This document shows positions 1 through 11,086 of a stretch of 64,000 bases of DNA, piece after piece. The translations under genes and the position numbers were made by a program. The notes below the pieces were generated by a model. The model saw nothing but the letters and a program-made list of their open reading frames with translations, did not search any database and was not told the origin of the DNA. The number at the start of each line of letters is the position of its first letter. The stretch's first letter is position 1. The stretch covers positions 164,815,465 through 164,879,464 of the forward strand of contig CP136068.1 in the NCBI GenBank assembly GCA_032622095.1, in the 5' to 3' direction. The stretch is from Siphonodentalium dalli (taxonomy: Eukaryota; Mollusca; Scaphopoda; Gadilida; Siphonodentaliidae).

Positions 1-173
1 AATTAACAATAAAAAAACAATTCAGAAACAAAATATATTAAATTTAAAAAACATTAAATTCATATTCAAAAATAAAAAACAAAAATAAATAAAAACAAAA
101 TAATTACAAAAATGTCATGTTTCCGAAACAAAGCCATGGGACGAATGCCGCCAGTTGCGGGCTAACCTGCTAG
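1..173 (+). mobile_element. 3' end of a Helitron-like type A element (cut by window)
   Basis: This is the A-rich 3' part of a type A element, followed by the terminal hairpin and CTAG at 170-173. The hairpin is less perfect than in other copies: the loop-side arm reads TTGCGG rather than TGGCGG. The next element starts at 174 with TCTATAC, so even this first visible junction is a direct CTAG|TC fusion. The array therefore extends left of the window. Confidence 0.65.
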
Positions 174-1285
174 TCTATACTATATATTTTGAGACTTCGT
201 ATATATATATGTATGTATGTACTTCATAGAATCCAAAACGCGTGTAAAGATTGAGCTCAAACTTCCTATGTAAGTGTCAAATCTCACCGACACGACCGTG
301 GTCGCGGTTTAGAGAAGCTCAGAGCACCCGTTCTCCAATCTCAAATCACCGCAAAGGCACGGCGGGGGTTAATCAAGTGATCATTTAATGAGCGTTTGTT
401 TTTGACGCATCTCTATAAAGAGCGTCTGTTTCCCATTCAACGTTATTCGCATCTGCGGAGTTATACGGGAACGCAAACGTTATCGCTCGAAATTTATTCC
501 CTGCGAGCACGGATGGCGCGCTTTGTTTTTACAGTATATAGTTATATACCGAAATCATCCCAGATAATCACGAATATAGCATCAGATTTCTCCCCAGATA
601 TACCGTTATAAAGCTACTGGAATCTGCCAATCTACGGGAAATTCCAGGGAATGCCGATTGAGCTCAAACTTGCTACCCACGGGAAGTGTCATATATATGA
701 GTGTGTCCTTTATAGACTCTAACCGATTGAGCTCAAACTTGCTAAATAAGAAAATAGCCCCCAAGCCGTAAATATCAACAACAACGATATTACTAAATAC
801 ACGTTTTCGGCAATGTGAGAGTTTTCGGGGGAGCCGTGATGCCAACAACAACGACCCGAAGCCCTGAATGCCAACAACAGATTCAATGCAATGTTATCTA
901 TTATGCAGAGAGATTTCACGACATTACGACGGGTACGGCAGACTCAAAATATTATGCAGACAGATTTCCCGACGGGAAGCGTTTGTTTTAAATTCAATGC
1001 AATGTTACCGTAGAGAGATTTCACGAAATAAAGAATGCGTTGTCTGTCGTTCCTAGGAAGGGGGGATTTCTACGGGTAAATTTTTCCGCCAGAAACAAAA
1101 AAAATAATTAAAACAATTTACAATTTAATTAAAACAATTTAAAATTAAAAAAAATTAACAATAAAAAAACAATTCAGAAACAAAATATATTAAATTTAAA
1201 AAACATTAAATTCATATTCAAAAATGTCATGTTTCTGAAACAAAGCCATGGGACGAATGCCGCCAGTGGCGGGCTAACCTGCTAG
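174..1285 (+). mobile_element. Helitron-like non-autonomous element, type A (long form)
   Basis: The 5' end is TCTATACTATATATTTTG and the 3' end is a CCGCC-AGT-GGCGG hairpin, an 8-nt linker and CTAG (1282-1285). This is the Helitron signature of 5' TC, a subterminal hairpin and 3' CTRR. Inside are a TA/TG microsatellite near 200, several copies of a GATTGAGCTCAAACTT motif, and an A-rich tail. The long form has an extra block of about 106 bp (roughly 863-960) that short A copies lack. No Rep/helicase is present, so it would depend on a helper element. The 71-aa and similar open frames here look incidental. Mechanism is family knowledge; the ends are seen directly. Confidence 0.7.
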
Positions 1286-2292
1286 TCTATACTATATATT
1301 TTGAGACTTCGTATATATATATGTGTGTGTGTGTACTTCATAGAATCCAAAACGCGTGTAAAGATTGAGCTCAAACTTCCTATGTAAGTGTCAAATCTCA
1401 CCGACACGACCGTGGTCGCGGTTTAGAGAAGCTCAGAGCACCCGTTCTCCAATCTCAAATCACCGCAAAGGCACGGCGGGGGTTAATCAAGTGATTATTT
1501 AATGAGCGTTTGTTTTTGACGCATCTCTATAAAGAGCGTCTGTTTCCCATTCAACGTTATTCGCATCTGCAGAGTTATACGGGAACGCAAACGTTATCGC
1601 TCGAAATTTATTCCCTGCGAGCACGGATGGCGCGCTTTGTTTTTACAGTATATACCGAAATCATCCCAGATAATCACGAATATAGCATCAGATTTCTCCC
1701 CAGATATACCGTTATAAAGCTACTGGAATCTGCCAATCTACGGGAAATTCCAGGGAATGCCGATTGAGCTCAAACTTGCTACCTACGGGAAGTGTCATAT
1801 ATATGAGTGTGTCCTTTATAGACTCTAACCGATTGAGCTCAAACTTGCTAAATAAGAAAATAGCCCCCAAGCCGTAAATATCAACAACAACGATATTACT
1901 AAATACACGTTTTCGGCAATGTGAGAGTTTTCGGGGAGCCGTGATGCCAACAACAACGACCCGAAGACAGATTTCCCGACGGGAAGCGTTTGTTTTAAAT
2001 TCAATGCAATATTATCGTAGAGAGATTTCACGAAACAAAGAATGCGTTGTCTGTCGTTCCTAGGAAGGGGGGATTTCTACGGGTAAATTTTTCCGCCAGA
2101 AACAAAAAATTTAATTAAAACAATTTACAATTTAATTAAAACAATTTAAAATTAAAAAAAATTAACAATAAAAAAACAATTCAGAAACAAAATATATTAA
2201 ATTTAAAAAACATTAAATTCATATTCAAAAATGTCATGTTTCTGAAACAAAGCCATGGGACGAATGCCGCCAGTGGCGGGCTAACCTGCTAG
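1286..2292 (+). mobile_element. Helitron-like element, type A (short form)
   Basis: Same ends as the preceding copy, with CTAG at 2289-2292, but lacking the 106-bp internal block: sequence passes directly from GACCCGAAG to ACAGATTTCCC near 1966. A TG run follows the 5' terminus. It begins the regular A-B alternation that fills the next 10 kb. Confidence 0.7.
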
Positions 2293-3102
2293 TCTTCTCT
2301 TCTATATATTTTGAGAACTTTGTATTCGAGAGATAGCCCACACCCTCCGGACCTCAATGATATGATCGCGAATGAGTATTGATATACCCCACTAAACTTT
2401 GACAAACACCAGTAATGGTGTGTAGATCATTTACATATCTCTCCTATATATTTTGATACAATCTATCTAATTTACATATCTCTCTTATATATTTATGTTT
2501 GTGTGTGTGTTGTACTTCATACTAATCTACGATTCTCGACCGATCGAGACGAAACTTGATACGTGTTGTGTAGTTTGACCAGGCGGTGGTCGTTGTCGTA
2601 TTGGCGAGCCCGTGCGACGCCCGTGCATCGCATGCGCAGACGAGATCTCGGAAACGGGTGGAGCTATCGACTTGAAATTTGCTATGTGAATGTATCTTGC
2701 GCCGGGTACAAATTTTATCGGGTCGCCGAGCCCGTGCGACGCCCGTGCAGCGCATGCGCAGACGAGATCTCGGAAACGGGTGGAGCTATCGACTTGAAAT
2801 TTGCTATGTGAATGTATCTTGCGCCGGGTACAAATTTTATCGGGTCGCCGAGCCCGTGCGACGCCCGTGCAGCGCATGCGCAGACGAGATCTCGGAAACG
2901 GTGGAGCTATCGACTCGAAATTTGGCATGTGAATGTATCTTGCGCCAGGTACAAATTTTCATGCGCAGACCAGATCTCGGAAACTGGTGGAGCTACCGGG
3001 TACAAATTTTTCTTATTGAAACGCGTGGAGCTAAAAATTAAAAAAATATATATAAAAATGTCATGTTTCGGACAAGCCGCCGGTGGCGGGCTAACCTGCT
3101 AG
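2293..3102 (+). mobile_element. Helitron-like element, type B with three 122-bp minisatellite copies
   Basis: Type B starts TCTTCTCTTCTATATATTTTG and ends with the same hairpin as type A, with loop GGT instead of AGT, plus CTAG (3099-3102). Its body differs from A. It has a stretch near 2330-2430 not found in A, a GT microsatellite near 2500, then a GC-rich minisatellite and a short A-rich tail. Because A and B share both termini but not the middle, they look like two non-autonomous families mobilised by one helper, or a fused dimer amplified together. Confidence 0.7.
2605..3008 (+). repeat. 122-bp minisatellite, 3 copies plus partial
   Basis: Copies start at CGAGCCCGTG at 2605, 2727 and 2849, an exact 122-bp spacing. 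A truncated copy with CAGACCAGATCTCGG follows. The repeat is GC-rich in an AT-rich surrounding and has few stop codons in any frame, which creates long spurious reading frames on both strands. 122 is not a multiple of three, so the frame cycles between copies, arguing against coding. Confidence 0.9.
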
Positions 3103-4108
3103 TCTATACTATATATTTTGAGACTTCGTATATGTGTGTGTGTGTGTGTACTTCATAGAATCCAAAACGCGTGTAAAGATTGAGCTCAAACTTCCTATGT
3201 AAGTGTCAAATCCCACCGACACGACCGTGGTCGCGGTTTAGAGAAGCTCAGAGCACCCGTTCTCCAATCTCAAATCACCGCAAAGGCACGGCGGGGGTTA
3301 ATCAAGTGATTATTTAATGAGCGTTTGTTTTTGACGCATCTCTATAAAGAGCGTCTGTTTCCCATTCAACGTTATTCGCATCTGCAGAGTTATACGGGAA
3401 CGCAAACGTTATCGCTCGAAATTTATTCCCTGCGAGCACGGATGGCGCGCTTTGTTTTTACAGTATATACCGAAATCATCCCAGATAATCACGAATATAG
3501 CATCAGATTTCTCCCCAGATATACCGTTATAAAGCTACTGGAATCTGCCAATCTACGGGAAATTCCAGGGAATGCCGATTGAGCTCAAACTTGCTACCTA
3601 CGGGAAGTGTCATATAATATGAGTGTGTCCTTTATAGACTCTAACCGATTGAGCTCAAACTTGCTAAATAAGAAAATAGCCCCCAAGCCGTAAATATCAA
3701 CAACAACGATATTACTAAATACACGTTTTCGGCAATGTGAGAGTTTTCGGGGAGCCGTGATGCCAACAACAACGACCCGAAGACAGATTTCCCGACGGGA
3801 AGCGTTTGTTTTAAATTCAATGCAATGTTATCGTAGAGAGATTTCACGAAACAAAGAATGCGTTGTCTGTCGTTCCTAGGAAGGGGGGATTTCTACGGGT
3901 AAATTTTTCCGCCAGAAACAAAAAAATTAATTAAAACAATTTACAATTTAATTAAAACAATTTAAAATTAAAAAAAATTAACAATAAAAAAACAATTCAG
4001 AAACAAAATATATTAAATTTAAAAAACATTAAATTCATATTCCAAAATGTCATGTTTCTGAAACAAAGCCATGGGACGAATGCCGCCAGTGGCGGGCTAA
4101 CCTGCTAG
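3103..4108 (+). mobile_element. Helitron-like element, type A (short form)
   Basis: Starts TCTATAC after a type B copy and ends at CTAG 4105-4108. It has a longer TG run near 3134 than the first A copies. One local difference is CATATAATATGAG near 3612, where other copies have CATATATATGAG; the same variant recurs in the A copy at 9024. These two A copies and the B copies after them are therefore likely sister duplicates. Confidence 0.7.
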
Positions 4109-5286
4109 TCTTCTCTTCTATATATATTTGAGAACTCCTTGTATTCGAGAGATAGCCCACACCCTCCGGACCTCAATGATATGATCGTGAATGAGTATTG
4201 ATATACCCCACTAAACTTTGACAAACACCAGTAATGGTGTGTAGATCATTTACATATCTCTCCTATATATTTTGATACAATCTATCTAATTTACATATCT
4301 CTCTTATATATTTATGTTTGTGTGTGTGTTGTACTTCATACAAATCTACGATTCTCGACCGATCGAGACGAAACTTGGTACGTGTGTGTAGTTTGACCAG
4401 GCGGTGGTCGTTGTCGTATTGGCGAGCCCGTGCAGCGCCCGTGCAGCGCATGCGCAGACGAGATCTCGGAAACGGGTGGAGCTATCGACTTGAAATTTGC
4501 TATGTGAATGTATCTTGCGCCGGGTACAAATTTTATCGGGTCGCCGAGCCCGTGCGACGCCCGTGCAGCGCATGCGCAGACGAGATCTCGGAAACGGGTA
4601 GAGCTATCGACTTGAAATTTGCTATGTGAATGTATCTTGCGCCGGGTACAAATTTTATCGGGTCGCCGAGCCCGTGCGACGCCCGTGCAGCGCATGCGCA
4701 GACGAGATCTCGGAAACGGGTGGAGCTATCGACTTGAAATTTGCTATGTGAATGTATCTTGCGCCGGGTACAAATTTTATCGGGTCGCCGAGCCCGTGCG
4801 ACGCCCGTGCAGCGCATGCGCAGACGAGATCTCGGAAACGGTGGAGCTATCGACTTGAAATTTGGCATATGAATGTATCTTGCGCCGGGTACAAATTTTA
4901 TCGGGTCGCCGAGCCCGTGCGACGCCCGTGCAGCGCATGCGCAGACGAGATCTCGGAAACGGGTAGAGCTATCGACTTGAAATTTGCTATGTGAATGTAT
5001 CTTGCGCCGGGTACAAATTTTATCGGGTCGCCGAGCCCGTGCGACGCCCGTGCAGCGCATGCGCAGACGAGATCTCGGAAACGGGTGGAGCTATCGACTT
5101 GAAATTTGCTATGTGAATGTATCTTGCGCCGGGTACAAATTTTCATGCGCAGACCAGATCTCGGAAACTGGTGGAGCTACCGGGTACAAATTTTTCTTAT
5201 TGAAACGCGTGGAGCTAAAAATTAAAAAAATATATATAAAAATGTCATGTTTCGGACAAGCCGCCGGTGGCGGGCTAACCTGCTAG
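4109..5286 (+). mobile_element. Helitron-like element, type B with six 122-bp copies
   Basis: Longest B copy in the window (1178 bp). The 5' region differs slightly from the first B copy (GAACTCCTTGTATTC instead of GAACTTTGTATTC). The extra 368 bp over the 810-bp B copies is explained by three more 122-bp minisatellite units. Ends with hairpin and CTAG at 5283-5286. Confidence 0.7.
4423..5193 (+). repeat. 122-bp minisatellite, 6 copies plus partial
   Basis: Copies start at 4423, 4545, 4667, 4789, 4910 and 5032. The 121-bp step comes from a one-base deletion in GGAAACGGTGG near 4839. The first copy carries CAGCGCC instead of CGACGCC. The repeat of small variants along the block suggests a two- or three-unit duplication. 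Confidence 0.9.
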
Positions 5287-6291
5287 TCTATACTATATAT
5301 TTTGAGACTTCGTATATGTGTGTGTGTGTGTGTACTTCATAGAATCCAAAACGCGTGTAAAGATTGAGCTCAAACTTCCTATGTAAGTGTCAAATCTCAC
5401 CGACACGACCGTGGTCGCGGTTTAGAGAAGCTCAGAGCACCCGTTCTCCAATCTCAAATCACCGCAAAGGCACGGCGGGGGTTAATCAAGTGATTATTTA
5501 ATGAGCGTTTGTTTTTGACGCATCTCTATAAAGAGCGTCTGTTTCCCATTCAACGTTATTCGCATCTGCAGAGTTATACGGGAACGCAAACGTTATCGCT
5601 CGAAATTTATTCCCTGCGAGCACGGATGGCGCGCTTTGTTTTTACAGTATATACCGAAATCATCCCAGATAATCACGAATATAGCATCAGATTTCTCCCC
5701 AGATATACCGTTATAAAGCTACTGGAATCTGCCAATCTACGGGAAATTCCAGGGAATGCCGATTGAGCTCAAACTTGCTACCTACGGGAAGTGTCATATA
5801 TATGAGTGTGTCCTTTATAGACTCTAACCGATTGAGCTCAAACTTGCTAAATAAGAAAATAGCCCCCAAGCCGTAAATATCAACAACAACGATATTACTA
5901 AATACACGTTTTCGGCAATGTGAGAGTTTTCGGGGAGCCGTGATGCCAACAACAACGACCCGAAGACAGATTTCCCGACGGGAAGCGTTTGTTTTAAATT
6001 CAATGCAATATTATCGTAGAGAGATTTCACGAAACAAAGAATGCGTTGTCTGTCGTTCCTAGGAAGGGGGGATTTCTACAGGTAAATTTTTCCGCCAGAA
6101 ACAAAAAAATTAATTAAAACAATTTACAATTTAATTAAAACAATTTAAAATTAAAAAAAATTAACAATAAAAAAACAATTCAGAAACAAAATATATTAAA
6201 TTTAAAAAACATTAAATTCATATTCCAAAATGTCATGTTTCTGAAACAAAGCCATGGGACGAATGCCGCCAGTGGCGGGCTAACCTGCTAG
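5287..6291 (+). mobile_element. Helitron-like element, type A (short form)
   Basis: Starts TCTATAC, ends CTAG at 6288-6291, and lacks the 106-bp block. Sequence is nearly the same as the A copy at 1286, including GCAATATTATCG near 6005, with one private change (CTACAGGTAAA near 6077). Confidence 0.7.
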
Positions 6292-7100
6292 TCTTCTCTT
6301 CTATATATTTTGAGAACTCCTTGTATTCGAGAGATAGCCCACACCCTCCGGACCTCAATGATATGATCGTGAATGAGTATTGATATACCCCACTAAACTT
6401 TGACAAACACCAGTAATGGTGTGTAGATCATTTACATATCTCCTATATATTTTGATACAATCTATCTAATTTACATATCTCTCTTATATATTTATGTTTG
6501 TGTGTGTGTTGTACTTCATACAAATCTACGATTCTCGACCGATCGAGACGAAACTTGGTACGTGTGTGTAGTTTGACCAGGCGGTGGTCGTTGTCGTATT
6601 GGCGAGCCCGTGCGACGCCCTTGCAGCGCATGCGCAGACGAGATCTCGGAAACGGGTGGAGTTATCGACTTGAAATTTGCTATGTGAATGTATCTTGCGC
6701 CGGGTACAAATTTTATCGGGTCGCCGAGCCCGTGCGACGCCCGTGCAGCGCATGCGCAGACGAGATCTCGGAAACGGGTGGAGCTATCGACTTGAAATTT
6801 GCTATGTGAATGTATCTTGCGCCGGGTACAAATTTTATCGGGTCGCCGAGCCCGTGCGACGCCCGTGCAGCGCATGCGCAGACGAGATCTCGGAAACGGT
6901 GGAGCTATCGACTTGAAATTTGGCATATGAATGTATCTTGCGCCGGGTACAAATTTTCATGCGCAGACCAGATCTCGGAAACTGGTAGAGCTACTGGGTA
7001 CAAATTTTTCTTATTGAAACGCGTGGAGCTAAAAATTAAAAAAATATATATAAAAATGTCATGTTTCGGACAAGCCGCCGGTGGCGGGCTAACCTGCTAG
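6292..7100 (+). mobile_element. Helitron-like element, type B with three 122-bp copies
   Basis: 809 bp. Minisatellite copies start at 6603, 6725 and 6847, then a truncated unit. Private changes include GCCCTTGCAGC in the first repeat. Ends with CTAG at 7097-7100. Confidence 0.7.
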
Positions 7101-8213
7101 TCTATCTATACTATATATTTTGAGACTTCGTATATATGTGTGTGTGTACTTCATAGAATCCAAAACGCGTGTAAAGATTGAGCTCAAACTTCCTATGTAA
7201 GTGTCAAATCCCACCGACACGACCGTGGTCGCCGTTTAGAGAAGCTCAAGAGCACCCGTTCTCCAATCTCAAATCACCGCAAAGGCACGGCGGGGGTTAA
7301 TCAAGTGATTATTTAATGAGCGTTTGTTTTTGACGCATCTCTATAAAGAGCGTCTGTTTCCCATTCAACGTTATTCGCATCTGCAGAGTTATACGAGAAC
7401 GCAAACGTTATCGCTCGAAATTTATTCCCTGCGAGCACGGATGGCGCGCTTTGTTTTTACAGTATATACGGTATATACCGAAATCATCCCAGATAATCAC
7501 GAATATAGCATCAGATTTCTCTCCAGATATACCGTTATAAAGCTACTGGAATCTGCCAATCTACGGGAAATTCCAGGGAATGCCGATTGAGCTCAAACTT
7601 GCTTCCCACGGGAAGTGTCATATATATGAGTGTGTCCTTTATAGATTCGAACCGATTGAGCTCAAACTTGCTAAATAAGAAAATAGCCCCCAAGCCGTAA
7701 ATATCAACAACAACGATATTACTAAATACACGTTTTCGGCAATGTGAGAGTTTTCGGGGGGCCGTGATGCCAACAACAACGACCCGAAGCCCTGAATGCC
7801 AACAACAGATTCAATGCAATGTTATCTATTATGCAGAGAGATTTCACGACATTACGACGGGTACGGCAGACTCAAAATATTATGCAGACAGATTTCCCGA
7901 CGGGAAGCGTTTGTTTTAAATTCAATGCAATATTATCGTAGAGAGATTTCACGAAACAAAGAATGCGTTGTCTGTCGTTCCTAGGAAGGGGGGATTTCTA
8001 CGGGTAAATTTTTCCGCCAGAAACAAAAAATTTAATTAAAACAATTTACAATTTAATTAAAACAATTTAAAATTAAAAAAAATTAACAATAAAAAAACAA
8101 TTCAGAAACAAAATATATTAAATTTAAAAAACATTAAATTCATATTCAAAAATGTCATGTTTCTGAAACAAAGCCATGGGACGAATGCCGCCAGTGGCGG
8201 GCTAACCTGCTAG
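7101..8213 (+). mobile_element. Helitron-like element, type A (long form)
   Basis: Starts TCTATCTATACTATAT (a TCTA duplication of the usual start) and carries the 106-bp block seen only in the 174 copy. It also has a duplicated TATACGG near 7465. Ends CTAG 8210-8213. The recurrence of the long form about 6.9 kb later fits a larger multi-element unit having been duplicated. Confidence 0.7.
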
Positions 8214-9023
8214 TCTTCTCTTCTATATATTTTGAGAACTTTGTATTCGAGTGATAGCCCACACCCTCCGGACCTCAATGATATGATCGCGAATGAGTAT
8301 TGATATACCCCACTAAACTTTGACAAACACCAGTAATGGTGTGTAGATCATTTACATATCTCTCCTATATATTTTGATACAATCTATCTAATTTACATAT
8401 CTCTCTTATATATTTATGTTTGTGTGTGTGTTGTACTTCATACAAATCTACGATTCTCGACCGATCGAGACGAAACTTGATACGTGTTTTGTAGTTTGAC
8501 CAGGCGGTGGTCGTTGTCGTATTGGCGAGCCCGTGCGACGCCCGTGCAGCGCATGCGCAGACGAGATCTCGGAAACGGGTGGAGCTATCGACTTGAAATT
8601 TGCTATGTGAATGTATCTTGCGCCGGGTACAAATTTTATCGGGTCGCCGAGCCCGTGCGACGCCCGTGCAGCGCATGCGCAGACGAGATCTCGGAAACGG
8701 GTGGAGCTATCGACTTGAAATTTGCTATGTGAATGTATCTTGCGCCGGGTACAAATTTTATCGGGTCGCCGAGCCCGTGCGACGCCCGTGCAGCGCATGC
8801 GCAGACGAGATCTCGGAAACGGTGGAGCTATCGACTTGAAATTTGGCATGTGAATGTATCTTGCGCCAGGTACAAATTTTCATGCGCAGACCAGATCTCG
8901 GAAACTGGTGGAGCTACCGGGTACAAATTTTTCTTATTGAAACGCGTGGAGCTAAAAATTAAAAAAATATATATAAAAATGTCATGTTTCGGACAAGCCG
9001 CCGGTGGCGGGCTAACCTGCTAG
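8214..9023 (+). mobile_element. Helitron-like element, type B with three 122-bp copies
   Basis: 810 bp, the same length and nearly the same sequence as the B copy at 2293, including GATACGTG rather than GGTACGTG after the GAAACTT motif. Repeats start at 8525, 8647 and 8769. Ends CTAG 9020-9023. Confidence 0.7.
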
Positions 9024-10029
9024 TCTATACTATATATTTTGAGACTTCGTATATGTGTGTGTGTGTGTGTACTTCATAGAATCCAAAACGCGTGTAACGA
9101 TTGAGCTCAAACTTCCTATGTAAGTGTCAAATCTCACCGACACGACCGTGGTCGCGGTTTAGAGAAGCTCAGAGCACCCGTTCTCCAATCTCAAATCACC
9201 GCAAAGGCACGGCGGGGGTTAATCAAGTGATTATTTAATGAGCGTTTGTTTTTGACGCATCTCTATAAAGAGCGTCTGTTTCCCATTCAACGTTATTCGC
9301 ATCTGCAGAGTTATACGGGAACGCAAACGTTATCGCTCGAAATTTATTCCCTGCGAGCACGGATGGCGCGCTTTGTTTTTACAGTATATACCGAAATCAT
9401 CCCAGATAATCACGAATATAGCATCAGATTTCTCCCCAGATATACCGTTATAAAGCTACTGGAATCTGCCAATCTACGGGAAATTCCAGGGAATGCCGAT
9501 TGAGCTCAAACTTGCTACCTACGGGAAGTGTCATATAATATGAGTGTGTCCTTTATAGACTCTAACCGATTGAGCTCAAACTTGCTAAATAAGAAAATAG
9601 CCCCCAAGCCGTAAATATCAACAACAACGATATTACTAAATACACGTTTTCGGCAATGTGAGAGTTTTCGGGGAGCCGTGATGCCAACAACAACGACCCG
9701 AAGACAGATTTCCCGACGGGAAGCGTTTGTTTTAAATTCAATGCAATGTTATCGTAGAGAGATTTCACGAAACAAAGAATGCGTTGTCTGTCGTTCCTAG
9801 GAAGGGGGGATTTCTACGGGTAAATTTTTCCGCCAGAAACAAAAAAATTAATTAAAACAATTTACAATTTAATTAAAACAATTTAAAATTAAAAAAAATT
9901 AACAATAAAAAAACAATTCAGAAACAAAATATATTAAATTTAAAAAACATTAAATTCATATTCCAAAATGTCATGTTTCTGAAACAAAGCCATGGGACGA
10001 ATGCCGCCAGTGGCGGGCTAACCTGCTAG
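9024..10029 (+). mobile_element. Helitron-like element, type A (short form)
   Basis: 1006 bp. It shares the CATATAATATGAG variant with the A copy at 3103, and is likewise followed by a B copy of the GAACTCCTTG subtype. Private change GTAACGATTGAGC near 9097. Ends CTAG 10026-10029. Confidence 0.7.
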
Positions 10030-11086
10030 TCTTCTCTTCTATATATATTTGAGAACTCCTTGTATTCGAGAGATAGCCCACACCCTCCGGACCTCAATGA
10101 TATGATCGTGAATGAGTATTGATATACCCCACTAAACTTTGACAAACACCAGTAATGGTGTGTAGATCATTTACATATCTCTCCTATATATTTTGATACA
10201 ATCTATCTAATTTACATATCTCTCTTATATATTTATGTTTGTGTGTGTGTTGTACTTCATACAAATCTACGATTCTCGACCGATCGAGACGAAACTTGGT
10301 ACGTGTGTGTAGTTTGACCAGGCGGTGGTCGTTGTCGTATTGGCGAGCCCGTGCGACGCCCGTGCAGCGCATGCGCAGACGAGATCTCGGAAACGGGTGG
10401 AGCTATCGACTTGAAATTTGCTATGTGAATGTATCTTGCGCCGGGTACAAATTTTATCGGGTCGCCGAGCCCGTGCGACGCCCGTGCAGCGCATGCGCAG
10501 ACGAGATCTCGGAAACGGGTGGAGCTATCGACTTGAAATTTGCTATGTGAATGTATCTTGCGCCGGGTACAAATTTTATCGGGTCGCCGAGCCCGTGCGA
10601 CGCCCGTGCAGCGCATGCGCAGACGAGATCTCGGAAACGGGTGGAGCTATCGACTTGAAATTTGCTATGTGAATGTATCTTGCGCCGGGTACAAATTTTA
10701 TCGGGTCGCCGAGCCCGTGCGACGCCCGTGCAGCGCATGCGCAGACGAGATCTCGGAAACGGGTGGAGCTATCGACTTGAAATTTGCTATGTGAATGTAT
10801 CTTGCACCGGGTACAAATTTTATCGGGTCGCCGAGCCCGTGCGACGCCCGTGCAGCGCATGCGCAGACGAGATCTCGGAAACGGGTGGAGCTATCGACTT
10901 GAAATTTGCTATGTGAATGTATCTTGCGCCGGGTACAAATTTTCATGCGCAGACCAGATCTCGGAAACTGGTGGAGCTACCGGGTACAAATTTTTCTTAT
11001 TGAAACGCGTGGAGCTAAAAATTAAAAAAATATATATAAAAATGTCATGTTTCGGACAAGCCGCCGGTGGCGGGCTAACCTGCTAG
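10030..11086 (+). mobile_element. Helitron-like element, type B with five 122-bp copies
   Basis: 1057 bp, about 247 bp longer than the 810-bp copies, matching two extra minisatellite units. Repeats start at 10344, 10466, 10588, 10710 and 10832, all 122 bp apart. They are near-identical, with one private change (CTTGCACCGG near 10804). Ends CTAG 11083-11086. Confidence 0.7.

Noticed and set aside
2605-5193. Regular direct repeats resembling a CRISPR array
   Set aside because: Copies abut with no unique spacers, the unit is 122 bp, and the context is animal mobile DNA.
396-9503. Repeated 71-88-codon frame MFLTHLYKERLF... in each A element
   Set aside because: It is the same in every copy only because the DNA is nearly identical. 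It starts from non-ATG or chance positions, has no recognisable motif, and is broken in the chimeric copy.
2522-11086. Many 60-175-codon open frames on both strands over the B elements (MRCTGVARARRPDK... and MLCECILRRVQIL... types)
   Set aside because: They come from a GC-rich 122-bp repeat with few stops in any frame. The repeat length is not a multiple of three and all frames are open, so they are not genes.
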